Shown here: positions 35,561 through 46,572 of the stretch, piece after piece
Position numbering within the stretch: position 1 is the first letter of the stretch
Layout of the letters: the number at the start of each line of letters is the position of its first letter
Source of the DNA: Acidimicrobiia bacterium
GTDB taxonomy: Bacteria; Actinomycetota; Acidimicrobiia; Spongiisociales; Spongiisociaceae
Assembly (NCBI GenBank): GCA_021296345.1
Contig: JAGWAN010000001.1
Coordinates: forward strand, 18,311 to 82,310
Direction: 5' to 3'
Length of the DNA: 64,000 nt
Made by a program: the position numbers and the translations under genes
The notes under the pieces: generated by a model
What the model was told of the DNA's origin: nothing
The model's database searches: none
Seen by the model: only the letters and a program-made list of their open reading frames with translations

Positions 35561-38158
35561 ATGGACGCAGGACGGTTCACCCAGAAGGCACAGGCGGCCC
35601 TGGTAACAGCCCGCGAAGACGCCACCGCTAGGCATCATCAGGCGGTCGAGCCCGCCCATCTGCTCGTGGCGCTCCTGGGGCAGCCGGACACCGTCACCCT
35701 TCCCCTGCTGGCCCGCCTCGATGTGGCGCCGGCCCTTCTCCGGCAGGGCGCCGAGACCCTGGTCGAGTCCCTCCCACAGGTGTACGGCGGCGCCGAGACC
35801 GGCTATGCCCGCGCCACCATCCGCATCCTGGAAGACGCCCAGACCGGGATGGCGGCGGCCGGCGACAGCTACACCTCCGTGGAACATGTGCTGGCAGCCC
35901 TGGCCGGGTCCGATACCCGCGCCGGGAGCCTCCTGCGGGATTCCGGTGTCACCCGCCAGGCCATCGCCGATGTGCTCGCGGACGTGCGCGGTGCCCGGCG
36001 GATCACCACCGACAACCCCGAGGACACGATGGCCGCCCTGGAACGGTACGGGCGGGATCTGGTCGCCGAGGCCGGAGCGGGCAAGCTCGACCCTGTGATC
36101 GGACGGGACGACGAGATCCGCCGGATCATCCAGGTACTGAGCCGGCGCACCAAGAACAACCCGGTTCTCATCGGTGAGCCCGGGGTCGGCAAGACCGCCA
36201 TCGCCGAAGGCCTGGCCCTGCGCATCCTCGACGGCGACGTTCCCGAGGGTCTGAAGGACAAGCGGATCGTGGCGCTCGATCTCGCCGCCATGGTGGCGGG
36301 AGCCAAGTACCGCGGGGAGTTCGAAGAGCGCCTCAAGGCCACGCTCGACGAGATCAAGGCCGCCGAGGGCCGGATCATCACCTTCATCGACGAGATGCAC
36401 ACGCTGGTGGGAGCCGGCGCCGCGGAGGGGGCGATGGACGCCTCCAACATGCTCAAGCCGCTGCTCGCCCGGGGAGAGCTCCGCATGATCGGCGCAACCA
36501 CGCTGGACGAGTTCCGCAAGCATGTCGAGAAGGACGCCGCCCTGGAACGGCGCTTCCAGCCGGTGATGGTGGCACCTCCGAGCACCGACGAGACGGTGGG
36601 GATCCTGCGCGGCCTGAAGGAACGCTACGAGGTCCACCACGGGGTCCGGATCACCGACGGCGCCCTGATCTCGGCGGCGGTTCTGTCCGACCGCTACATC
36701 ACCTCCCGGCACCTGCCCGACAAGGCCATCGACCTGATGGACGAAGCTGCCTCGCGGCTCCGTATCGAGATCGACTCCATGCCCGAGGAGATCGACACCC
36801 TTACCCGCCGCCTCCGCCAGCTGGAGATCGAGGCCAGCGCGCTGGGCAAGGAGACCGACGAGGGTTCAAAGGCTCGGATGGAGGCTGTCCGCCAGGAGAT
36901 TGCCGAGATCACGGAGGAACTGGACCGTCTGACCACCCATTGGCAGCACGAGAAGGACGAGATCGAAGCGATCCGGTCGGTCAAGCAGCAGATCGAGGAC
37001 GCCCGCATGGAATCGGACCAGGCCACCCGGGCCGGTGACCTGCAGCGGGCCGCCGAGCTGCAGTATGGGGAGCTCCCCCGCCTCGCTCGGGAGCTGGCAG
37101 CCCGGGAGGAGGCCCTGGCCGCCTTGCAGGCCGACATGTCCATGCTCAGCGAGGAAGTCACCGAGGAGGATGTGGCTGCGGTGGTGAGCCGCTGGACCGG
37201 GATCCCCGTCTCGCGCCTCATGGAGAGCGAGATGGCCAGGCTGGTCCACCTCGAGGATCACCTCCACGAGCGAGTGGTCGGCCAGGATGCCGGGGTCTCG
37301 GCGGTGGCCGGCGCCATCCGCCGAAGCCGCGCCGGTCTGGCTGATCCCAACCGCCCGATCGGCTCCTTCCTGTTCCTCGGTCCCTCCGGGGTGGGCAAGA
37401 CCGAACTGGCCAAGACCCTGGCCGCCTTCATGTTCGACGACGAGCGGGCGATGGTGCGGATCGACATGTCCGAGTACATGGAGAAGCACTCGGTCAGCCG
37501 GCTGGTCGGCGCCCCGCCCGGCTACGTGGGCTACGAGGAGGGAGGCCAGCTGACCGAGGCGGTCCGGCGCCGCCCCTACTCGGTGGTCCTGCTGGACGAG
37601 GTGGAGAAGGCCCACTCCGAGGTGTTCGGTGCGCTCCTCCAGGTGCTCGACGACGGACGTCTCACCGACGGCCAGGGCCGGACCGTGGACTTCACCAACG
37701 CGGTGCTGATCATGACCTCCAACCTGGGCTCGGAGCTGATCACCCCGGATCTGCCCGGGGAGGCGGTGCGCAGCCGGGTGATGGGTCGGGTGCGGGGCCA
37801 CTTCCGCCCCGAGTTCCTCAACCGGATCGACGACATCGTGGTGTTCTCCCGGCTCTCCGAGGAGGACCTCCGCCAGATCGTGGATCTCCAGTTCGCCCGG
37901 CTCGCCGAGCGCATCGAGTCCCGGGACATCACCGTGAGGCTGTCCGATGAGGCGGCCGCCTGGCTCGCCGGCGAGGGATACGACCCCGCCTACGGCGCCC
38001 GGCCGCTCAAGCGCCTTCTCCAGACCGCCCTGGTCGACCCGCTGGCCCTGGGCCTGCTAGAAGGACGTTTCCGCCCCGGCGACACGGTCGACGTGACCGC
38101 CGATAGGGAAGGGTTGGTCCTCTCGGTGGAAGACTCGCCGGCGTCCGGCGGTAAGTAG
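35561..38158 (+). CDS. clpB: ATP-dependent disaggregase chaperone ClpB
   Basis: An 865-residue AAA+ chaperone that, with DnaK, dissolves protein aggregates. The N-domain has two Clp_N repeats; NBD1 carries Walker A GEPGVGKT near residue 205 and Walker B with FIDEMHTL; a coiled-coil middle domain of about 120 residues (410-530), the mark of ClpB over ClpA/C, follows; NBD2 has GPSGVGKT near residue 606 and [11 protein letters not shown]. The C-terminal D2-small domain contains [12 protein letters not shown]. There is no IGL/IGF ClpP-binding loop, as expected. The gene is solitary; dnaK/grpE are not in the window. Confidence 0.97.
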   Translation: MDAGRFTQKAQAALVTAREDATARHHQAVEPAHLLVALLGQPDTVTLPLLARLDVAPALLRQGAETLVESLPQVYGGAETGYARATIRILEDAQTGMAAAGDSYTSVEHVLAALAGSDTRAGSLLRDSGVTRQAIADVLADVRGARRITTDNPEDTMAALERYGRDLVAEAGAGKLDPVIGRDDEIRRIIQVLSRRTKNNPVLIGEPGVGKTAIAEGLALRILDGDVPEGLKDKRIVALDLAAMVAGAKYRGEFEERLKATLDEIKAAEGRIITFIDEMHTLVGAGAAEGAMDASNMLKPLLARGELRMIGATTLDEFRKHVEKDAALERRFQPVMVAPPSTDETVGILRGLKERYEVHHGVRITDGALISAAVLSDRYITSRHLPDKAIDLMDEAASRLRIEIDSMPEEIDTLTRRLRQLEIEASALGKETDEGSKARMEAVRQEIAEITEELDRLTTHWQHEKDEIEAIRSVKQQIEDARMESDQATRAGDLQRAAELQYGELPRLARELAAREEALAALQADMSMLSEEVTEEDVAAVVSRWTGIPVSRLMESEMARLVHLEDHLHERVVGQDAGVSAVAGAIRRSRAGLADPNRPIGSFLFLGPSGVGKTELAKTLAAFMFDDERAMVRIDMSEYMEKHSVSRLVGAPPGYVGYEEGGQLTEAVRRRPYSVVLLDEVEKAHSEVFGALLQVLDDGRLTDGQGRTVDFTNAVLIMTSNLGSELITPDLPGEAVRSRVMGRVRGHFRPEFLNRIDDIVVFSRLSEEDLRQIVDLQFARLAERIESRDITVRLSDEAAAWLAGEGYDPAYGARPLKRLLQTALVDPLALGLLEGRFRPGDTVDVTADREGLVLSVEDSPASGGK

Positions 38159-38365
38159 CAGGACGCTTCTGAATCGACGACCTGGAACTCGTTCAGGAAC
38201 CACGCCATCGGATGACCGCCAGACCAGTCGGCTGTTCTCCTTCTCAGACTGAGAACTATGTGTTACTGCGGAGGAGAAGGCCAGGAACGTCTATCCACTC
38301 GGAGAGCCGTCGCCCGGGACCGCATCATTGGACTGGCCAACTAGCGTGGGACAAGAGGTGGTGCG

Positions 38366-38644
38366 ATGGGATCCGGTACCGATCGGATTGGAACGAGCTT
38401 GCGGCGCTGGACCCTGTTCCTGATGTTGGTCGCGCTCATGGGAACCTCCTGCGGGAGGGAACAGCCCCGCGACGACCTCGAGTACCTGACCTGGGAAGTC
38501 TGCCGGCAGGTGAGGATCGAAGGCATGACCGCCGATCAGGTGAGCGGGATCCTGATCGACGCCACCCGCCACGGCGCGGTCATGGACCGGATCGAGGCGG
38601 AGTGCGGGCACGAGATCGCGGCCGTGTATCGGGACAGCGAGTGA
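38366..38644 (+). CDS. Small predicted lipoprotein
   Basis: A 92-residue protein with a positively charged start (RIGTSLRRWTL), a hydrophobic core and the lipobox LMGTSC (Cys at about residue 29). The mature part (about 63 residues) is acidic and has two cysteines (WEVCRQVR and AECGHEI) that may form a disulphide. The ribosome site GAGGTGG precedes ATG 38366. No family is recognised. Confidence 0.65.
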   Translation: MGSGTDRIGTSLRRWTLFLMLVALMGTSCGREQPRDDLEYLTWEVCRQVRIEGMTADQVSGILIDATRHGAVMDRIEAECGHEIAAVYRDSE

Positions 38645-38669
38645 GCCCGGCCGGTTTGGACGGAGACCG

Positions 38670-39452
38670 CTAGAAAAGGGCCGGAGCGGTCGCCAGCCGG
38701 TTTCTGATCCAGTCCAGATCGGCATTGTGCTCAGCGACGCCGCCCGGGGTTTCGATGACGGTGGGCGCCCCTGCCTTGCGGACGATCTCCATCAGCAGAT
38801 CTCCGGGGATGTGTCCCTTGCCCAGGTTGGCGTGGCGGTCCCGCCTGGAGTCGAACCCGTCCCGCGAGTCGTTCAGGTGGACCAGGTCGATCCGGCCGGT
38901 GGCGTCGAGCACCCGGTCGACCACCCCTTCCAGGGGCTCTCCCCCGGCCCACACATGGCAAGTGTCCAGGCAGAACCCGGGTCCGAGGTCACCGATGACC
39001 TCCCACAGCCGGGCCAGGTCATCGATCCGCCGAGCCTGGGCGTTGTCGCCCGAGGCCGTATTCTCGATGATGATGGGAAGGTCGGTCTCGAAGCTTTCCA
39101 GGGCCTTGCGCCAGCGCGGGAACCCGTCCTCGACCGGCTCACCACCGGTCACATGCCCGCCGTGCACCACGAGGCCGGCCGCGCCGATCTGCTCGGCGGC
39201 ATCGGCGATGTTGGCCAGGGTCTTGCGGCTCGGGATGCGGATCCGATTGTTGGGGCTGGCCACGTTGAGCCGGTAGGGGGCATGGACGTAGATCTTCACC
39301 GGTGAGTCCTTAAGCTTCTGAGCGTCGGGCCTTCGCGGGGGCTTCTTCCACGATTGGGGCGGGCCCAGGAAGATCTGGACCAGGTCCACGCCCCGTGACA
39401 GGGCTTCGGCTACCGGATCCTCGCCAGATACGTGGGCGCCGACGTCGATCAT
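38670..39452 (-). CDS. nfo: Endonuclease IV (AP endonuclease family 2)
   Basis: A 260-residue DNA-repair enzyme that cuts at abasic sites. It opens with GAHVSG and contains the family signatures [11 protein letters not shown] and [20 protein letters not shown], with IETPG near the end, giving the zinc ligands. Typical length is about 280. ATG 39452 is favoured over upstream starts because it sits at the conserved N-terminus, and it overlaps the preceding gene by 4 bases. Confidence 0.92.
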   Translation of the reverse strand: MIDVGAHVSGEDPVAEALSRGVDLVQIFLGPPQSWKKPPRRPDAQKLKDSPVKIYVHAPYRLNVASPNNRIRIPSRKTLANIADAAEQIGAAGLVVHGGHVTGGEPVEDGFPRWRKALESFETDLPIIIENTASGDNAQARRIDDLARLWEVIGDLGPGFCLDTCHVWAGGEPLEGVVDRVLDATGRIDLVHLNDSRDGFDSRRDRHANLGKGHIPGDLLMEIVRKAGAPTVIETPGGVAEHNADLDWIRNRLATAPALF

Positions 39453-40189
39453 CCGGACCCGTCCTCGGAGGGTACGTCGGCAATCGGATCGGCTGTCATC
39501 GCCGGAGACGACGGGTCGGGCCCGACCTCTTCCGGCGGCGTGCGGGTACTGGTCGCCACGACTTCCCTCAGCCGGTCGGCAACGCTTTGGGGATCCCGAT
39601 CCCAGTCCGGGGCGCTCATGGAGAGGGTGGACGGCTCGATCCATCGGGCCCCCCAGGGGTTGGGCCCGATCCGGCTCGGGTCCTCCAGGCGGATCAGCAA
39701 CGTCGGGAGGTCCCCGTAGTCGTCCGATACCGTCGCCGCCGAGACGCTACCCACCTCGCCCCAAGGGATGGTGATCGCCCGCCGGAACGGCCCCCTCACC
39801 GCCAGCCCCAAGCCGTCCGGGTCTCCCCGGACGACCGGTCTCCGGCTCGCGAGCCGGACGAGTGTCCAAACGACCAGCAGGACACCCACGATCAGGAACA
39901 TCGCCGCCCATCCCATGTCCCGCGTTTCGAGCACGGGAAGTACCTCGTCGGGGTTGATCAGCCGGTCCGGGTAGATCAGATCGAGCACCGTGCGGGTGGG
40001 CGACCACCCGAACAGCAGACCGCCGCCATGAAGGATCAGGACCGCTCCGACCAGCCCTAGAGACCAACGCCCACCGAGCCTCCTCCTCACCGCCACAACG
40101 GTATGCCCGGGCATTGCTCCGGAGCCACCGTCATCCAGGCCCCCCGGATCGGTCTCGACGGGCGCCGCAGGAGCTTCTGACATGGACAC
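39449..40189 (-). CDS. Two-helix membrane protein with PH-like domain, unknown function
   Basis: A 246-residue protein with two membrane segments (about residues 43-62 and 94-113), then a beta-rich part ([25 protein letters not shown]) that resembles bacterial PH-like (bPH2) domains, and a Ser/Pro/acid-rich tail. The start is GTG 40189 or ATG 40183. It overlaps the nfo gene by 4 bases and is presumably co-transcribed. The role is unknown. Confidence 0.7.
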   Translation of the reverse strand: MSMSEAPAAPVETDPGGLDDGGSGAMPGHTVVAVRRRLGGRWSLGLVGAVLILHGGGLLFGWSPTRTVLDLIYPDRLINPDEVLPVLETRDMGWAAMFLIVGVLLVVWTLVRLASRRPVVRGDPDGLGLAVRGPFRRAITIPWGEVGSVSAATVSDDYGDLPTLLIRLEDPSRIGPNPWGARWIEPSTLSMSAPDWDRDPQSVADRLREVVATSTRTPPEEVGPDPSSPAMTADPIADVPSEDGSG

Positions 40190-40685
40190 CCGGCCAGGTT
40201 ACCGGTTCCCGGCGTGCAGATGAGCGTGAAACCACTGGAACGACAGCGCGGCGCCTCGGTGGGTCATCGCCTTGGCTGCTCGGCGCGACGGACGAGCCCG
40301 TCGCACGTCACACAGTTGGTCCGACCCATCCGGTTTCTTCGCGTTCTCGCATAAGGGGTCGAGGTTTATGTCACACCCTCGCTATACGTTGCCTATTGCC
40401 AAGCACCTACACCGGCCGATGATGTAAGACCGATTCGGCTAGGCCGGACCAGGGAACATAGAGGGCTTCGTGGAGCGAATGCCGCATCCCGGCAGCAGGC
40501 CGGCCGTGGCCGAGCACGCTCCAACCCAGGACAGGTGGTGGTGGGGGAGGGCCCGGTGCGGGGCCCGGATTTTCGCGACTTGCGACATCCTCGCGCTTTC
40601 CTCCGCATCCTCGGGGTTTTCAAGGCTGAGGGCGCCATATATGGTGCCCTGAACCTGAGGTTGGGCCGGCCGCGGTTTCGAGGTC
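40190..40685. other. 496-base intergenic region
   Basis: Repeat copy B (40337-40577) fills half of this. The sequence at 40190-40336 must contain the promoter of the membrane-protein/nfo operon (minus strand is divergent there), but no clear elements were found. 40578-40685 is the 3' flank of the SLH gene. Confidence 0.55.
40337..40577 (-). repeat. Dispersed structured intergenic repeat, copy B
   Basis: Read on the minus strand it has all blocks of copies A and C: GCGAAAATC, CCCTCCCCCACCACCACC, GGAGCGTGCTCGGCCA, TTCGCTCCA, TGTTCCCT, GGTGCTTGGC, CAACGTATA, GTGTGACA, GAGAACGCGAAG. The nested hairpin pairs 40517-40522 with 40472-40477 (GGAGCG/CGCTCC) and has an inner stem CCGGC/GCCGG that differs from A and C yet stays paired. 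The second stem is GTCCGGCC paired through CGGCCGG. Confidence 0.8.
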
Positions 40686-42809
40686 TTAACCGGCACCGAA
40701 GGCGTCATTGGTCAGCTCGAACGTGTTGGTGTGCTGGGGATCGGTCGAGTATCCGGTGTATGTGATCCGTTCGAAGAAGCCGGCATCGAGCGCCTCCTCG
40801 AATACCGCCGGCGCCACCATCCGGCCCTCCAGCGAGAACCTGTCCCGTCCTGTGTAGCTGATGACCCTGGGCGCCGGATCACCCACCACGATCCGATTGC
40901 GGAAGGTGTCGGCGACGTGGATGACAACGCCCAAACCGGAGCTTTCGTTGGGCTCCGGCCTCGCCCAGTAGTGCTGCACGGAAACGGGCGCCAGATTCGA
41001 GCCGGCAAGCCGGGCCGTTACCCGTTCTGTGTCTGCATCCGCGCTGTGCCACAGGTACCGCAGGGTCGCGATACCCCTGTGGTCGGTCAGCCTGGCTACC
41101 GGGGTATTCCCGATACCATCCGGATCGTCGGATGTGAACTCGATCCGGGAGTCGGGTACCGGGGTGCCGTACTGATCGGTGAGCAAAGCCCTGATCAGGT
41201 TGGTCGGGCCGGGCGCCGACTTTGGCAGCAAGTGGTACGGCACCGTCTGTGCGAGCCGGAGGGTGGCCGTCCGCGGCGCCTCATCGGACCACGTGAACCA
41301 GGCGTCCCTGGGCTCGACGGCATCGTGTCTTACCACTCCTGGCGTAGTCCGGTCCAAGACATCGAGAAAGCCTGCGCTCACGTCCAGATCCAACCTGACC
41401 GTGTCACCGGCCCGTGCCGAGTTGGGATCCCGACCCGTGAACGACAACTCGACTATCCCCTTTTCGTCGGTCAGATAGGTCCTGACCACCTTTCGTTGCC
41501 TGATCCCGTTGATCTCGAGGACGGTGCTCACCTGAACACGGACACCCTGGTCCTCCACTACCTGGCCATGCTCGTCCACCAGCCGGATAGCGACTTCTAT
41601 GGGCTCGCCCATCGGAGCTGCGAGGGCGGTGGGAGGCAGATCGTCCAGAACATCGACCGCTACCGCATGCTTCCATACCGAGACTCGAACCATGTCGGTG
41701 GGGACACCGCCGAATACGAACGTGTCTCCACCCGAGCCGGTCCATGCCCAGAGCGCCATATGATCGGTGGGCTGAAGGACAGCCAGCAGATTGCCGCGAT
41801 CGTCGAGGCGCTGATCGAGGCGGTCGATCCGGCAGACCAACTCACCGAATACCGCTTGCACGTTGTTGATGCAGCGGCCGTCACTGTCGAACGAGGCAAG
41901 GGGCCTGGTCAACGGCGTGGAGAATATGTCCACAAAGCCGCGGGCAACGGGCCGCCGATTGCTGTCCCTCACCGACACGTGCACGATCAGGGTGTCTCCC
42001 GAGGACACCCGATCGGCCGTGGCGTGCATGGTCACACCGGCGGGACGGGCATTGGTGTGCGCCAGCATCCGGGCGATGAAGACAGCCATCTGCGCTCGCG
42101 TCACGATCGAGGAGGGCGAGTAGGTGGTCGGCGAGGTACCGGCTGTCACCCCCATCTCGAACAGGACTCGGATGGCGTTGTTCGCCGTGCCGCTGACCTG
42201 GCCGATATCCGAGAAGATGGTGTCGTCCGGTCTGACGCTACTGGCGCTCACCCCGCCGGGCCCGACAGCCGCTTGGAGCAGGAACCGATGAAGGAACAAC
42301 GCCATCTGGCTACGGTCCACCAGGGCATGGGGCGAGAAAGTGGTGGCCGAGGTGCCCCGCGTTACGCCCAGGCTCGCCAACTGGTTGATCGCGCCCTGAG
42401 CCCCGGACCCGAGGCCTCCGATGTCCTGGAAGCCCTGATCGACCGGTGGGCTCAGGCTGATCCCGGCCAGGGGTGCGGCACGGACGAGGAACAACGCCAT
42501 CTGCCAACGGGTGACGGGCGAAGCCGGCGTGAAGATGTTCGGCCCCGTCCCACGCGTGATGCCGTAGTAGGCCAGGCAGTCTATTGATGATTCCGCGAAC
42601 AGGCCGAGCGTGTCCAGGAACCCGGCTGACTTGGTGGCGGCTCCGGTACAGGCTGTCGCAGTAGGCAGGTGATCAGCAACACCGTTCGTTGCCCGAGCGG
42701 GGACCGGACCGAACACGGTCGTCGAGGCGATCAGCGCTACCGCGAGTATCGCCGCAACGGTACGCCGGCCGGGCCCGATCGCCCTTGCTACCGCTACCTC
42801 GACCCGCAA
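40686..42809 (-). CDS. Secreted S-layer-homology (SLH) domain protein with Ig-like repeats
   Basis: A secreted protein of about 707 residues. The signal peptide ends near ARA (about residue 40). Three SLH-like repeats follow (about 65-110, 128-175 and 195-240), each with the pattern GxTxGT...FSP...VTRxQMAxFLxR; these anchor proteins to the cell-wall surface. The rest has Ig-like/invasin-type segments, with phrases such as VRDSNRRPVARGFVDIF and LLTDQYGTPVPDSRIEFTSDD. TTG 42809 is chosen because GGAAGG lies six bases upstream; TTG 42815 is possible. Confidence 0.85.
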   Translation of the reverse strand: MRVEVAVARAIGPGRRTVAAILAVALIASTTVFGPVPARATNGVADHLPTATACTGAATKSAGFLDTLGLFAESSIDCLAYYGITRGTGPNIFTPASPVTRWQMALFLVRAAPLAGISLSPPVDQGFQDIGGLGSGAQGAINQLASLGVTRGTSATTFSPHALVDRSQMALFLHRFLLQAAVGPGGVSASSVRPDDTIFSDIGQVSGTANNAIRVLFEMGVTAGTSPTTYSPSSIVTRAQMAVFIARMLAHTNARPAGVTMHATADRVSSGDTLIVHVSVRDSNRRPVARGFVDIFSTPLTRPLASFDSDGRCINNVQAVFGELVCRIDRLDQRLDDRGNLLAVLQPTDHMALWAWTGSGGDTFVFGGVPTDMVRVSVWKHAVAVDVLDDLPPTALAAPMGEPIEVAIRLVDEHGQVVEDQGVRVQVSTVLEINGIRQRKVVRTYLTDEKGIVELSFTGRDPNSARAGDTVRLDLDVSAGFLDVLDRTTPGVVRHDAVEPRDAWFTWSDEAPRTATLRLAQTVPYHLLPKSAPGPTNLIRALLTDQYGTPVPDSRIEFTSDDPDGIGNTPVARLTDHRGIATLRYLWHSADADTERVTARLAGSNLAPVSVQHYWARPEPNESSGLGVVIHVADTFRNRIVVGDPAPRVISYTGRDRFSLEGRMVAPAVFEEALDAGFFERITYTGYSTDPQHTNTFELTNDAFGAG

Positions 42810-42815
42810 CTCCAA

Positions 42816-43140
42816 CCTTCCGATCCTCAGGAATCAGTGCGTGAGCATGTTCTCTTCGACCTCTGAACGGTCGGCGAGATTGCTCGGTCAGACAAGGCTA
42901 GCCCGCTCCGCGCGCTCTCAACGAGACAGGCCTGGGAACACCGGATCACCCGAACGCAGCGCCCGGCTCGGCCCAGACGCGAAGCCACCCCGGCGGTGAG
43001 GTGGGCCCTCGCAATGATGCGTTTGAAGTGGCCTGATCCACGTTCGGCGTGCCGGGAACAGTAAAGAAGGGGGCTCATATACGTGAGTTGACGCATGGCT
43101 GTGCGGTCCGTGTCACACCGGGGTCGTTAGCGTGATAGTT
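42816..43140. other. Intergenic region between the SLH gene and the TnpB remnant
   Basis: 325 bases without a convincing gene. The right end (about 43080-43140) probably includes the left border of the insertion element. No promoter or RNA structure was recognised. Confidence 0.4.
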
Positions 43141-44412
43141 ATGGTCACGTTGCGGTTGACGGCAAAGTGTTCGCCAGCCCAGCATCGGCGCATAGATGAG
43201 ATCTTGGGCTGGTCGGCTGAGATGTACAACGCTTTGTTGGAGTCGTGGAAGGGCGGCTACGCGTGGTGGAAGGAACACAACCCGGGCGACCACCAGACCT
43301 TCCCCTCAGAACGGAACCTGTCCCGCTATGACCTGTTCAAGATGTTCACCTAGGTGAGAGGTGAAGACACCCGATGGGGCGGGTTGGATACCAGGGTGGG
43401 ACGCGGGGTGATCTGCCGTTTCGACCGCACCCGCAAAGCGTTCTACGACCGATGCCAGGCCGGTAAGGAGCCGGGGTATCCCCGTTTCAAGTCCCGCCGG
43501 CGTTGGCGGAGCATCGAAATACCGGGGGCGTCGGCCGCCATGCTGTCCGAACCCGGAGAGGGCAGGTGGTGGCGGCTCCGTGTCAAAGGAGTCCCCTCGA
43601 TCCGGTTCACAGACCGCAGTGGTCGTCTCGGTGCCGCGCTCTCCGAAGGGAGCTGGTGGAATTACGGATAGCCAGTACCGTGCTTCGCGTCGAGCTCCAT
43701 GCGGTGTTCCGCCACCCCCATGTTCCGGACCCCACCGGGGAACCAACGAATCCGGTGTGGGGATGGAGAAGGGTCTCACCAACCGGTTGGTGCTCTGCGA
43801 CGGCGACTACGAAGACGCTCGCACCGTTGACAACACGACGGTGCGCCGCTATCAGCGTCGCCTCTCCCGCGCTAGAAAGGATCCCGAACGCGTGCCAAGA
43901 AACGTCTGGCGCCGGCCAGGCTGTGGCGTAGAGAGACGGAACGGGTCAGAGCAGCCGACTACCGGCTAGCCCACCGGCTGGTAACAGACTTCGACGGGAT
44001 AGCTGTCGAGACTCTGAACGTTGCGGGGATGCTCCGCTCCCGCAGATTCTCCAAGAAAATGTCCGAACAGCGATGGTCCGCCCTCGACGCCATATTGGAA
44101 CACAAAGCCGCGAAAGCTGGTGTCCGCTATGTGAGGGTGAACCCTGCCTACACCAGCACCGACTGCTCAGTCTGTGGGCATCGCCAGCCGATGCCCCTCG
44201 ACACACGTGTCTACGACTGCGGGAACTGTGGGATGGTGCTATGCCGGGATGTCAACGCTGCGAGAAACATATGCGCCCGGGCCTACCCGGTTCGGGGCCG
44301 GGAGGGGAGGGAGGAAACTTCCCCCGGTGTAGCGCGCACAAACTTCTGCCAGGAGACCGAACACCCCCACGGGGTGGAACGCAAGCAGACGCTACAGAAC
44401 AGTATGCCCTGA
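43141..44412 (+). pseudogene. Decayed TnpB (OrfB) of an IS200/IS605- or IS607-type element
   Basis: Pieces of one TnpB follow each other in different frames: N-terminus at 43141-43353 (LRLTAKCSPAQHRRIDEIL), an in-frame TAG at 43351-43353 and continuation VGRGVICRFDRTRKAFYDRC, a frame change near 43650, RuvC-I region GMEKGLTNRLVLCDG where Asp would be expected but Glu is read, another change near 43885, then intact RuvC-II (DFDGIAVETLN), zinc finger (CSVCGH and CGNCG) and RuvC-III (CRDVNAARNI) to TGA 44412. TnpB is an RNA-guided nuclease linked to such transposons. No TnpA is present. The element is dead. Confidence 0.85.
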
Positions 44413-44586
44413 GTATCAACTTAAGTATATAAGCCCCTAAAGAAGGATCAGGGCTGGAGCGTGCTGAAGAAGACCGAGATGGGTTGGCCCGCCACGCCTC
44501 GACTTCAGCTGCCGGCCATGGTGGCAACTGGACATTTCTCAGTACCGTCCTAGGGTACGGGACACCGCACCAGGAGGAGAGCCGCC

Positions 44587-45195
44587 GTGCCCTCGCAGCT
44601 ACGCGCCGGGCTTCAACAGATCCTGAGGACAAGGGCACTGAGCCGGCGCGATGAGGAAATGCAGCTGGCGTGCGGGGCCATGTCGAGGGACTTCATCGAC
44701 GGCAAGGAAGCCTTCGCCGCGTGGCAGGACCTCAAGGTCGCATGCGATGCCATCGTGGAGGCCGTCGGAACAGCCGGGATAGAGTTCGATGCCGCTGGTG
44801 GTCCCACCTTGGGCGCCGACGCCCTAGCCGTGGGCATCGCCGCGGTGAGCAACAAGCAGTGGTTCATCGTCCGTAAGCGGCAGAAGGGACGGGGAACCCG
44901 GCGGCGCATCGAGGGATTGCAGATCGGCCCTGGCGACAGGGTGTTGCTGGTCGAAGACGTTGTGACGACCGGCGGTTCCATCCTCGACGCCCTCGGCGCG
45001 GTCCAACAGACCGGCGCCGACGTGGTGGCGGCGGTAACGCTGGCGGACCGGGGCGACATTGCCAGTGGCGCCTTCGATGAACTCGGCGTCCCGTACTTCC
45101 CCATGGCCACTTACTCCGACCTGGGTATCGACCCGGTCGTTCCGCCCGAGAACGTCCTGCCGATGGCCGAGGACGCCATCAGCCATAACCGGTGA
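44587..45195 (+). CDS. Phosphoribosyltransferase, orotate-PRTase-like
   Basis: A 202-residue type-I phosphoribosyltransferase. The PRPP loop VLLVEDVVTTGGSIL (about residues 119-133) is clear, and GPTLGADALAVGIA and VRKRQKGRGTRRRIEG resemble PyrE. The GTG start at 44587 has GGAGGAG upstream. It lies next to a dipeptidase rather than pyrimidine genes, so it could act on another base; the gene symbol is therefore left empty. Confidence 0.85.
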   Translation: MPSQLRAGLQQILRTRALSRRDEEMQLACGAMSRDFIDGKEAFAAWQDLKVACDAIVEAVGTAGIEFDAAGGPTLGADALAVGIAAVSNKQWFIVRKRQKGRGTRRRIEGLQIGPGDRVLLVEDVVTTGGSILDALGAVQQTGADVVAAVTLADRGDIASGAFDELGVPYFPMATYSDLGIDPVVPPENVLPMAEDAISHNR

Positions 45196-45213
45196 CACGA
45201 CCCGGCCTCCCGA

Positions 45214-46551
45214 ATGCACGATGATCTGACCTCGGCCATCGAAGAGTTGCGCCCCGCGCTGAGGAGCGACCTCGAAGAACTCGTCCGGGTCGATTCGATA
45301 AGCGCTCCCGGATTCGATCCCGGCCGGGTTCGCCACGGCGCCGAGGTATCCGCCGCCCAGCTGGAGCGGGCGGGCCTGGAGGGCGTGAGGGTCCTCGAGC
45401 TGGGCGACTCCCACCCGGCCGTCTTCGCCGCGATCGGTCCTCCTGACCCCGACGCTCCCACCGTCCTGCTCTACGCGCACTACGACGTGCAACCTCCCGG
45501 GCCCGCCGAGCTGTGGAGCACACCGCCCTTCGAGCCGATCGAGTCCCGTGGTCGCCTGTACGGCCGGGGCACGGCCGATGACAAGGCCGGGATCGTGATC
45601 CACACGGGAGCGATACGGGCTCATGAGGGCCGGCCGCCTGTCGGCGTGAAGGTATTCCTCGAGGGCGAGGAGGAGATCGGTTCCGTTCACCTGGAGGGGT
45701 TCCTGGAGCGATACCGGGACCTGCTGGCCGCCGATGTCATCGTGGTGGCCGACGCCGCCAACTGGGCGGTGGGGGTGCCCGCGCTGACCACTTCCCTGCG
45801 GGGAATGATCAACTGCACCATCACGGTCCGCACCCTGGAGGCGGGGGTTCATTCCGGTGTCTGGGGAGGAGTGTTCCCCGACGCTCTCTCCGTACTGGTA
45901 CGGGCACTCGCCTCGCTCCATGACGAGCACGGAAACGTGGCGATTCCCGGCCTGGTGCGCGGGGAACGCCCGCTCATTGATGCCGATGAGGACGAGGCCC
46001 GCCGGGATGCCGGTGTGCTGGCAGGGGTGGAGACCATCGGGAGGGGATCGATCACGGAACGCCTGTGGGCAGGGCCTGCCCTTTCGATACTCTCGATCGA
46101 CGCGCCTCCGGTGGCGAGCTCCATCAACCAGCTGGTGCCGGAGGCCCGGGCCAAGGTATCGGTCCGGCTGGCACCCGGGGACGATCCCGAGCGGGCGATG
46201 GACTCGCTGGTACGCCATCTCGAGGGCGCGGTTCCATGGGGCGCCGCCGTCGACGTGGCGCCAGGCGCGTCCGCCCATCCCTTCACGCTGGACACATCCG
46301 GCCCCGCCTACGACGCCTTCCAGGCCGGCTTCCGCCATGCGTACGGACGCGATGCCGTCTACACCGGCATCGGCGGTTCCATCCCCTTCGTGCAGGCCTT
46401 CTCCGAGGCGTTCCCCGGAGCGGATCTGGTGCTGACCGGAGCGGGCGACCCCACCAGCTACATCCACGGCCCCAATGAAAGCCTCGACCTTGGCGAGTTC
46501 AGCAGGAGCGCCTTGGCCGAGGCGGTGGCCTTGCGGGCCATGGCCGGCTGA
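45214..46551 (+). CDS. M20-family metallopeptidase (dipeptidase)
   Basis: A 445-residue cocatalytic zinc peptidase. Zinc ligands and catalytic residues: His in LYAHYDVQP, Asp in RGTADDKAG, Glu-Glu in EGEEEIGS, Asp in VVADAANW and the late His in IHGPNES. The dimerisation domain is between (about 195-330). It probably cleaves dipeptides or releases amino acids from small amides. It starts 18 bases after the PRTase gene, so the two are likely co-transcribed. Confidence 0.92.
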   Translation: MHDDLTSAIEELRPALRSDLEELVRVDSISAPGFDPGRVRHGAEVSAAQLERAGLEGVRVLELGDSHPAVFAAIGPPDPDAPTVLLYAHYDVQPPGPAELWSTPPFEPIESRGRLYGRGTADDKAGIVIHTGAIRAHEGRPPVGVKVFLEGEEEIGSVHLEGFLERYRDLLAADVIVVADAANWAVGVPALTTSLRGMINCTITVRTLEAGVHSGVWGGVFPDALSVLVRALASLHDEHGNVAIPGLVRGERPLIDADEDEARRDAGVLAGVETIGRGSITERLWAGPALSILSIDAPPVASSINQLVPEARAKVSVRLAPGDDPERAMDSLVRHLEGAVPWGAAVDVAPGASAHPFTLDTSGPAYDAFQAGFRHAYGRDAVYTGIGGSIPFVQAFSEAFPGADLVLTGAGDPTSYIHGPNESLDLGEFSRSALAEAVALRAMAG

Positions 46552-46572
46552 GTTGACGCGCTGACCCGTTGA

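Noticed and set aside
38221..38285. Rho-independent terminator after clpB
   Set aside because: GTTCTC and GAGAAC can form a hairpin (about 38230-38255), but there is no T-run after it.
40731..42587. A 618-codon plus-strand open frame
   Set aside because: It is antisense to the SLH protein, whose signal peptide and repeats are convincing.
44824..46467. A 547-codon minus-strand open frame
   Set aside because: It is antisense to the phosphoribosyltransferase and M20 peptidase; no domain was seen.
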